Part shown: in pieces, positions 7,318-12,158 of the stretch
How positions within the stretch are numbered: position 1 is the first letter of the stretch
How the letters are laid out: each line of letters opens with the position of its first letter
NCBI GenBank assembly: GCA_023262125.1
Contig: JALRDT010000158.1
Span: 1-12,158 of the forward strand
DNA: 12,158 nucleotides
Direction: 5' to 3'
Source of the DNA: Candidatus Nanopelagicaceae bacterium
GTDB lineage: Bacteria > Actinomycetota > Actinomycetes > Nanopelagicales > Nanopelagicaceae
The notes under the pieces: generated by a model
Told to the model about the DNA's origin: nothing
The model's input: only the letters and a program-made list of their open reading frames with translations
Databases searched by the model: none
Position numbers and translations under genes: made by a program

Positions 7318-8219
7318 TTTATTCTTGGCAAAATCACGGTGGTTAAAGTTTCTCCTGCTTTGAGTGCATCCCCAGGATTTACCGATACCAACGAGTTGGC
7401 CGCTGCCAAACTTACAAAATCTTCCTGTTCGGTAAATATTGAAACAGACGCGTTGTCATCACTCAAGTTTCCAAGAAGATATCGCCGGCCAGAAATTTCT
7501 CCTACAAAATCTCTTTCGAGCTTTGCTTTAACTGAAGGGCAAAAAACCTCTTTGGCGCCAATCATGGTTCTGATCATGGGACGGACGAATAATTGCATAG
7601 CGATATAAGCGGATATTGGATCTCCTGGCAAAGTTACAACTGGAGTCTTATCAGGACCAATGGTTCCAAAATTAAATCGACCGGTATTTTCTAATTCAAG
7701 ATCTACAACTTTAACTTCACCTAGTTGATTTAGAGACTTTGTGATTAGATCAAAAGAATCATCATTTCGTTCACCACTTACCACAATTAAATCTGCGCGA
7801 ACCAATTGATCTTCAACAATATCTTTTAATTCTTCTTCGTTATCCGGAATTGAATGCACTCTAAAAGCGACTCCACCAATTTCTCTAACGATTGTGGTCA
7901 GCTGCCAAGAGTTAGTTTCATACTCTTCGCTGCCGGTTATTGGATTACCAGGTTCTATTAAATCCGGACCAGCGGAAATAATTACCACTCGTGGGTGAGG
8001 TCTGGTTGGAAGATGACCTCGGCCAATCGAAGCTGCTAGACCAATGGTGGTCGATCGAATTGGTGAACCGCTTTTTAACACCAAACGTTCGCCGGCGAAG
8101 ATATCTTCAGACAAGGTTGCGCCATGAGCGTCTAGCAGAGGCAAATCAAGTGGCGCTAAAGGTTCGACAATAGAAAGCAGCGCGGTCAGGAACTCATCTA
8201 CACGCATTCGTTCTAGCAT
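7314..8219 (-). CDS. glp: gephyrin-like MoeA-family protein (Glp) lacking domain II and the active-site motifs
   Basis: Most similar in plan to MoeA/gephyrin-like Glp, which in Corynebacterium binds FtsZ and the membrane receptor GlpR; ordinary MoeA inserts molybdate into molybdopterin. The N-terminus (VDEFLTALLSIVEPLAPLDLP, LLDAHGATLSEDI) is standard. EDIFAGERLVLKSGSPI (38-54) then jumps directly to the sequence that normally follows domain II, so the ~100-residue lid domain with PPFDNSAMDGYA is cleanly absent. Domain III remains (about 72-225), but its key loops differ: SAGPDL (82-87) for STGDEL, SGERNDDSFD (148-157) for SGGVSMGxYD, LENTGRFNFG (176-185) for MQPGKPQGFG and LPGDPISAY (197-205) for LPGNPVSSY. 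A domain IV-like end follows (226-301). Length is 301 aa against the usual ~400. The start has AAGGTGGG (8223-8230). It heads glp-rimJ-sepX. Confidence 0.85.
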   Translation of the reverse strand: MLERMRVDEFLTALLSIVEPLAPLDLPLLDAHGATLSEDIFAGERLVLKSGSPIRSTTIGLAASIGRGHLPTRPHPRVVIISAGPDLIEPGNPITGSEEYETNSWQLTTIVREIGGVAFRVHSIPDNEEELKDIVEDQLVRADLIVVSGERNDDSFDLITKSLNQLGEVKVVDLELENTGRFNFGTIGPDKTPVVTLPGDPISAYIAMQLFVRPMIRTMIGAKEVFCPSVKAKLERDFVGEISGRRYLLGNLSDDNASVSIFTEQEDFVSLAAANSLVSVNPGDALKAGETLTTVILPRIK

Positions 8220-8229
8220 AATCCCACCT

Positions 8230-8242
8230 TACTTTAAAAGTA
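8230..8242. promoter_or_regulatory. inverted repeat in the glp / 5-FCL divergent spacer
   Basis: TACTTT-A-AAAGTA is a perfect 6-bp inverted repeat around a single central base. It abuts the glp Shine-Dalgarno and lies between two divergent genes. Each arm also reads as a TAnnnT -10-like hexamer in both directions. It could be an operator, a shared promoter core or chance in AT-rich DNA. Confidence 0.25.
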
Positions 8243-8286
8243 CTGCATAGTTCATGAGAAATGCTGATAGGGCCAGAAAGGAAATG

Positions 8287-8817
8287 ATGGCAATAAGAGA
8301 TAAAGCATCGCTCCGTGAAGAATTCCGCAAGTTGCGTAGTGAGCATCCAGCACATAGTGACTATTTGTACTTATTAGATATTCCAGAAATTATTAATGCA
8401 AAAGTAATTACGAGTTATTACCCATTACCTGGGGAGCCAAGTTTGATTACCTTAAATAAGGCACTCATCGAAGCAGGAAAAACTGTTTTGCTTCCTAGAA
8501 TTGTAAATAAGAAAATGGAATTTGTGCATGTTCAAGGTTCCCAAGATGATTTAATTCAAAAAGGTAAGTTTCACGAACCAGTTGGAAATATATTTATCGG
8601 TGAAATTCAAGTCTGTTTAATTCCAGCTACCGCAATTGATCAAAGTGGGGTCCGTTTAGGGCAAGGCGGCGGTTATTACGATCAATTTTTGACTGGAACT
8701 GCAGCTTTTAGAATTGGGATTATTCACGACCGCGAATTTGTTAAAAAACTTCCAAGCGAATGGTTCGATCAAAAAGTAGAAGCTATCGCAACTGAATCAG
8801 GATTTCGCCGAATCTGA
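8287..8817 (+). CDS. 5-formyltetrahydrofolate cyclo-ligase
   Basis: This enzyme (5-FCL, MTHFS) uses ATP to turn 5-formyltetrahydrofolate into 5,10-methenyltetrahydrofolate, returning the stored folate to one-carbon metabolism in the cytoplasm. Family marks are the N-terminal KASLREEFRKLR, TSYYPLPGEPSLITL, LLPRI, LIPATAIDQSGVRLGQGGGYYDQFL (substrate/ATP loop GGGYYD), then GIIHDREFV. With the ATG at 8287 the protein has 176 aa. This start is preferred because AAAGGA (8277-8282) lies 4 nt before it; ATG 8284 is too close, and ATG 8254 has no ribosome-binding site and leaves only 34 nt to the divergent glp start. The 3' end overlaps the convergent eamA gene by 21 nt. In mycobacteria the neighbouring genes are galU/glp on one side and Ruc on the other. 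Confidence 0.93.
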   Translation: MAIRDKASLREEFRKLRSEHPAHSDYLYLLDIPEIINAKVITSYYPLPGEPSLITLNKALIEAGKTVLLPRIVNKKMEFVHVQGSQDDLIQKGKFHEPVGNIFIGEIQVCLIPATAIDQSGVRLGQGGGYYDQFLTGTAAFRIGIIHDREFVKKLPSEWFDQKVEAIATESGFRRI

Positions 8818-9678
8818 TTTGTTGTTTAATATTGACATACTTGCTAAAACAAATATGCCACCGATTACTTGAACCCAAGTTGGCGCTCCTCTTCCGAGAA
8901 CAATTGCTCCAAAAACTCCAACTAATGGCACGATGTTAAATAAAACTGCCACATGCGTGCTCTTTACTCTTGCTGCAGCATAGTTGAATGCAATTATTGG
9001 AAGAGCTACACCGAATACTCCTGAAAGCGCACCTGCCACGTAGATCTCGCTGGCTCGGCCAACAAAATGACCACGGTCGAAAATTAACCACCACGAGAGC
9101 GCATAAATAGTTGAAAAAAGAGCTTGTCGAAAAGCCAAAGTTATTGGATTGATACTAGTTCCGAGCTTTTTTACTGCAACCGCATTTAGTCCGCAAAAAA
9201 TAGACGAGCCGACAAAACAAAGTGCGCCGAGACCGATAGTTAACGAAATTCCTGATTTATCAAAACTTCCCAAAGTTGCACCAATGATTCCCAAAATCAC
9301 CGCTGCTATTTCGTTGTGAGAAATTCGATCTTTAAGAAGTAATGCTGCCCACATCACAGTAAATAAAGCTTCTAGATTCAAAAGAATTACACCGGTGCTT
9401 GCCGTAGCCACGGTGTATCCATAATTTCCCAAAAGCCAAGCGATGCCAGGTTGCACCGCTCCCAATAAAGCGGCAATTTTCCAAGATACATCTTTATAAG
9501 TGCCGTTTCGAAATTTCCTTGGTCTAAAAATATAGAAAAATGAAATTACAAAGAAGCCCGCACCAATTTCAAGCAAAGTCTGTGCCGGTGCAGAGAGTTC
9601 GCTTACTGCTAAATCTGCTAAAGGGTTAGATAATCCCCAAGAAATCATTGCAGCAATCAGCAATAAATAATTGCGCAT
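8797..9678 (-). CDS. EamA/DMT-superfamily membrane transporter
   Basis: A 293-residue, very hydrophobic protein with about ten transmembrane helices arranged as two EamA repeats (about 4-137 and 150-285), typical of the drug/metabolite transporter superfamily. The first repeat opens with LLIAAMISWGLSNPL and contains LLNLEALFTVMWAALLL. The second contains AFRQALFSTIYALSWWL and AVLFNIVPLVGVFGAIVLG, and ends GGIFVLASMSILNNK. Substrates of such carriers range from amino acids to nucleosides and drugs, and cannot be read from the sequence. It starts 2 nt after the copD/ctaG stop, so it is probably translated from the same message as the CopC/CopD genes. Its 3' end overlaps the cyclo-ligase gene tail to tail by 21 nt, leaving no space for a terminator. 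Confidence 0.9.
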   Translation of the reverse strand: MRNYLLLIAAMISWGLSNPLADLAVSELSAPAQTLLEIGAGFFVISFFYIFRPRKFRNGTYKDVSWKIAALLGAVQPGIAWLLGNYGYTVATASTGVILLNLEALFTVMWAALLLKDRISHNEIAAVILGIIGATLGSFDKSGISLTIGLGALCFVGSSIFCGLNAVAVKKLGTSINPITLAFRQALFSTIYALSWWLIFDRGHFVGRASEIYVAGALSGVFGVALPIIAFNYAAARVKSTHVAVLFNIVPLVGVFGAIVLGRGAPTWVQVIGGIFVLASMSILNNKSDSAKS

Positions 9679-9680
9679 TG

Positions 9681-11504
9681 TTAATTATTTTTACTCTCTT
9701 TACGTGCGAGTTCTGCCAAGAATTGGTTGTACTTCGCCAAATCATCACTTTCGCCCATTGCGCTTGCTCTTGCAGTTTTACGATCAATTCTTTCAGTCTC
9801 TTTTTTATCTTCTCGCATCCATTGAATGAATGCTGCAGTCAATGCAATCAATATTGGTATTTCACCCATTGCCCAGCCAATCGCACCACCAGCGTATTGA
9901 TTTTCAAGCAAATCTAAATTAAGTGGATTTCCTATTGAAGTGTAATAACCACCATCCATCAAAGTTGTAGCTGACATAAGTGCTATTGAGAAGAATGCAT
10001 GAATACTCATTGCAGCAAAGAGAATAACTATTCTTACTACATTTGGCGGTCGATTTGGATTTGGATCTACGCCCACAATTACATGGAAAAAAAGAGCTCC
10101 TGCAAGCAGAAAATGTAAATTCATAAACAGGTGGCCAAGATGACTTCCCATCAAAGTTCCAAATAGTCCAGTGAAATAAAGTGCAAAAAGCGAACCGTCG
10201 AAAATCAAAAGCGCGACAACTGGATTGGTCATAAATTTTGCATATCTAGAGTGCAGAAAGCGAATCAGAATATTTCTGGGACCTTCTTCTTCGTTATCTC
10301 TTCCTGCAGGCAAAGTTCTTAATGCCAATGTGATTGGAGCTCCAAGTACAAGTGCAATTGGTGCAATCATTCCTAAAATCATATGTTCAATCATGTGGTA
10401 CGAGAAACCAAAGTGGGAGTAAACGCCAATTGCACCATTAACCGCATAATTGACGATCAAAATACCGATCATAAAGGAGACTGTTCTGCCGATAGGCCAT
10501 CTATCTCCTCGATTATTCAATATTCGAACACCTTTAAAATAAAGAAGTGAGGCGATAATTAAAAGAGCAAGAGTCAAAGCATCAGGTTGATATTCGAAAA
10601 TCCAAGTATTTAAAGTTGGAGAACCTGGAAAACTCAAACCTACTTGCTCTTCCAGTGGGTTTATAACTCCCGCTCTTACTGGGGGATTACTTTGACTTAA
10701 AAGAGTTCCCATAAACATTGTCATTAACATGACGACTGACTCTAAAATTATTTGGAAATTAATTTTCTCAGCTAACATTTTTCTAACTTTGGCTGCTAAT
10801 CCCAGAATAATAAAAGTCCAAATCAATTTTATCGAAAGTAGAACGGCATAGCTACTTTTCCATGAGCCTGAGAAGTTCAGTCTGATCCATGCATTTACAG
10901 CACCGCTTACTACAACCGTAAATGCAGCCCAATAAGCCAATCGGCTAAATCTAGTTAACGCCAATTTCTTATCTAATTCAGGGCTAATGACAATAACAAT
11001 TAATCCACCAACCCACATTGTTATGGCTACCACATGTACTAATAAAGTTCCGATAGCCATGAGATGGGAACCACCCGATGCAGAGTGACTCTGAAAAATA
11101 GGAGAAGAGACCGATATCAATGAAAGTAATAACACCAGAGCAACCTGAGTAATTCTCTCGCAACTTCTAATCCATGCCGCAACTACTGCCGCACCCACCA
11201 TTTGGATGGCTAAAAATTTACCTAAACTAATCTGTGTTACAAAAGAGCGAAGAGATGTGAATTCTAGAGCATCTATTAATGATACCTCTAATATCGAAGC
11301 TAAAGTCGCCACGATAAAAACTGCTGTCGCAGCTGACCAAACCCCAGCTGCTAGTCCCGCTTTTGCAATAAGTGTTTTATGTTCTTCACGAATTTTTCCG
11401 TGAAGATTTTTTGCAAAAAATACTATCGCCAATAAAAAGCCGATTGTTAGCGTAGCACTGAGCAAGTAAATGAATTTACTCAGCGTTAAAATTATTTCTA
11501 CCAA
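9681..11504 (-). CDS. CopD / cytochrome c oxidase assembly (CtaG) fusion membrane protein
   Basis: A 607-residue fusion known from actinobacteria. The first half (about 1-275) is CopD-like: eight or so helices with His140, His147 and His157 around SHSASGGSHLMAIGTLLVHV and the VGGL turn (165-168), as in copper-uptake proteins. The second half (about 300-565) is CtaG/Caa3-assembly-like: VYSHFGFSYHMIEHMILGMI (361-380), APIALVLGAPITLALR, LGHLFMNLHFLLAG (456-469), VDPNPNRPP, IHAFFSIALM, DGGYY and GGAIGWAMGEIPILI. CtaG proteins help bring copper to cytochrome oxidase. A charged cytoplasmic tail follows. The start is a TTG one base after the copC stop, with only a weak GAG upstream; no ATG exists before the first helix, so the start rests on coupling and topology. 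No oxidase subunit gene is in view. Confidence 0.9.
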   Translation of the reverse strand: MVEIILTLSKFIYLLSATLTIGFLLAIVFFAKNLHGKIREEHKTLIAKAGLAAGVWSAATAVFIVATLASILEVSLIDALEFTSLRSFVTQISLGKFLAIQMVGAAVVAAWIRSCERITQVALVLLLSLISVSSPIFQSHSASGGSHLMAIGTLLVHVVAITMWVGGLIVIVISPELDKKLALTRFSRLAYWAAFTVVVSGAVNAWIRLNFSGSWKSSYAVLLSIKLIWTFIILGLAAKVRKMLAEKINFQIILESVVMLMTMFMGTLLSQSNPPVRAGVINPLEEQVGLSFPGSPTLNTWIFEYQPDALTLALLIIASLLYFKGVRILNNRGDRWPIGRTVSFMIGILIVNYAVNGAIGVYSHFGFSYHMIEHMILGMIAPIALVLGAPITLALRTLPAGRDNEEEGPRNILIRFLHSRYAKFMTNPVVALLIFDGSLFALYFTGLFGTLMGSHLGHLFMNLHFLLAGALFFHVIVGVDPNPNRPPNVVRIVILFAAMSIHAFFSIALMSATTLMDGGYYTSIGNPLNLDLLENQYAGGAIGWAMGEIPILIALTAAFIQWMREDKKETERIDRKTARASAMGESDDLAKYNQFLAELARKESKNN

Positions 11505-11505
11505 T

Positions 11506-12024
11506 TTAACGCTCGTTATATAGCTTTCTTCCGTATAAAACCAAACCTATTGCAACTGCTAAACCGGCTACTCCGACTAACAAAACAAATATTGTTGTGC
11601 CAAACGAGCTCGAGTTTTGCACTTCAGGGTCTTTTGTTGCTGTTGGCTTAGGAGTTGTAATTTTATCGGGTGCATTGAAAGTGAATGTATAAATTCCAGT
11701 TAATGGAATATCTTCTTCTGAAATTAAAGAGTACTCGACTTGATAAATACCTTTTTCGGTAAGTGCAAGCAAGCCAACGACTGCATTAGTGCCATCTACT
11801 AAAAGTGCGCCATCATCTACTCTGTTGCCTTTTGGGTCCGTCACAATTATTTCGCTACCCATTGGAGCAAGTGGCGTATCTGTCGTTAATGAAACAGAAG
11901 TTGGCGCAATCGAAAGTATTGATCCACTTACCGGTGAAGTGCCAGTCAATAAATTAGCGAAGGCAGGTGTGATGGTTGCCATGCTAACCAAAAGTGCCGC
12001 GAAGAGTGCTCGGAAAGATCGCAT
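11506..12024 (-). CDS. CopC-like exported, membrane-anchored protein without histidines
   Basis: A 172-residue protein: signal peptide (1-23, MRSFRALFAALLV...AFA), a CopC-like beta domain (about 24-117) opening LLTGTSPVSGSILSIAP and closing LTGIYTFTF, a Pro/Thr/Lys linker and a C-terminal anchor helix (about 141-165). CopC carries copper in the periplasm or outside the membrane, usually for CopD. The classical Cu(II) ligands are gone: the mature N-terminal His is Asn, and the usual SADGHPVSG reads SEEDIPLTG (102-110). No His or Cys occurs in the predicted mature protein, and only one Met (55). The start at 12024 is chosen over 12138 because it gives a clean signal peptide and has AAAGGGAG (12028-12035) 3 nt upstream. 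One base separates it from copD/ctaG. Confidence 0.85.
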   Translation of the reverse strand: MRSFRALFAALLVSMATITPAFANLLTGTSPVSGSILSIAPTSVSLTTDTPLAPMGSEIIVTDPKGNRVDDGALLVDGTNAVVGLLALTEKGIYQVEYSLISEEDIPLTGIYTFTFNAPDKITTPKPTATKDPEVQNSSSFGTTIFVLLVGVAGLAVAIGLVLYGRKLYNER

Positions 12025-12123
12025 AAACTCCCTTTCAATTCGCGGTAATACTCTCACTTCTCTACACTTTACTTCTAGTAGCAAGCTAGCGTTTTTGAGA
12101 ACTATTACTGCGGGAGCGTGGAA
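12025..12123. promoter_or_regulatory. divergent spacer between copC and the FmdB-like gene
   Basis: These 99 bases are the largest gene-free interval in the window and must hold the start signals of both divergent genes. Shine-Dalgarno sequences are clear on both sides: AAAGGGAG (12028-12035, minus) and GGGAG (12112-12116, plus). TAnnnT-like hexamers are TAAAGT (12066-12071, minus strand) and TAGCGT (12087-12092, plus strand), but neither has a convincing -35. No operator-like repeat stood out beyond the short palindrome GCTAGC (12085-12090). Confidence 0.4.
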
Positions 12124-12158
12124 ATGCCAACGTACCAATACGAGTGCACCTCGTGTGG
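12124..12158 (+). CDS. FmdB/Ruc-family zinc-ribbon protein, 5' fragment
   Basis: Only the first 12 residues are in the window: MPTYQYECTSCG. This is the hallmark start of the FmdB-type zinc ribbon, with the first CxxC of the zinc knuckle. GGGAG lies 7 nt before the ATG. Next to a 5-FCL gene, the actinobacterial counterpart is Rv0991c (Ruc), a small redox-regulated chaperone with a zinc ribbon and a disordered tail. The Ruc identity rests on gene order alone and cannot be tested here because the rest of the gene lies outside. Confidence 0.75.
   Translation, partial: MPTYQYECTSC

Noticed and set aside
7314..8219. Annotation as an active molybdopterin molybdenumtransferase (MoeA)
   Set aside because: Domain II and the recognisable active-site loops are missing, no other cofactor gene is nearby, and the glp-rimJ-sepX context points to cell division.
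8254..8286. Upstream ATG (8254) as start of the 5-FCL gene
   Set aside because: It has no ribosome-binding site and adds residues outside the family N-terminus; ATG 8287 has AAAGGA at good spacing. Not fully excluded, because leaderless starts occur in this group.
12025..12138. Longer version of the CopC-like protein starting at 12138
   Set aside because: The extra 38 residues precede a clean signal peptide and would run across the start of the divergent FmdB-like gene. The ATG at 12024 has its own Shine-Dalgarno.
1..12158. tRNA or rRNA genes, CRISPR array, insertion sequence, prophage or attachment site
   Set aside because: Nearly all sequence is accounted for by recognisable conserved genes, and spacers are under 100 nt. 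No repeated units, transposase or integrase motifs, or cloverleaf-like sequence were seen by eye.

Overview
The window looks like chromosomal DNA from a streamlined, low-GC actinobacterium, most likely a freshwater Nanopelagicales (acI)-type organism. Three things support this: base composition is AT-rich, genes are packed end to end with almost no spacers, and the gene order is typically actinobacterial. From memory, the order follows Mycobacterium tuberculosis Rv0991c-Rv1011: FmdB/Ruc, 5-FCL, (galU), Glp/MoeA1, RimJ, SepX/GlpR, ... Pmt, RsmI, ... MetG, TatD, (RpfB), RsmA, IspE. The species assignment is inference. No stretch longer than 300 bases lacks a gene, and I see no tRNA, rRNA, CRISPR array, insertion sequence or clear intrinsic terminator.

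Left part (1-4707, minus strand): a compact run rsmI-metG-tatD-rsmA-ispE, read right to left. It combines 16S rRNA maturation (RsmI, RsmA), Met-tRNA charging (MetG), a TatD nuclease and the MEP isoprenoid enzyme IspE, which is cut by the window edge. rpfB, usually between tatD and rsmA in actinobacteria, is absent. The outermost ~65 bases are about 72% GC and no longer look like IspE. Divergent from rsmI is a short protein O-mannosyltransferase gene (pmt).

Middle part (5946-8817): glp-rimJ-sepX/glpR on the minus strand matches the conserved actinobacterial gephyrin-like/SepX cell-division module. The gephyrin-like protein has lost its whole MoeA domain II and the recognisable molybdopterin active-site motifs. 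This suggests a dedicated structural division protein, and is the most interesting observation in the window. A divergent 5-formyltetrahydrofolate cyclo-ligase gene follows.

Right part (8797-12158): a tightly coupled copC-copD/ctaG-eamA block on the minus strand sits between the cyclo-ligase gene and the beginning of an FmdB/Ruc-like zinc-ribbon gene on the plus strand. The CopC-like protein contains no histidine or cysteine in its predicted mature form, so it cannot have the classical Cu(II) site. Its CopD/CtaG partner keeps many histidines.
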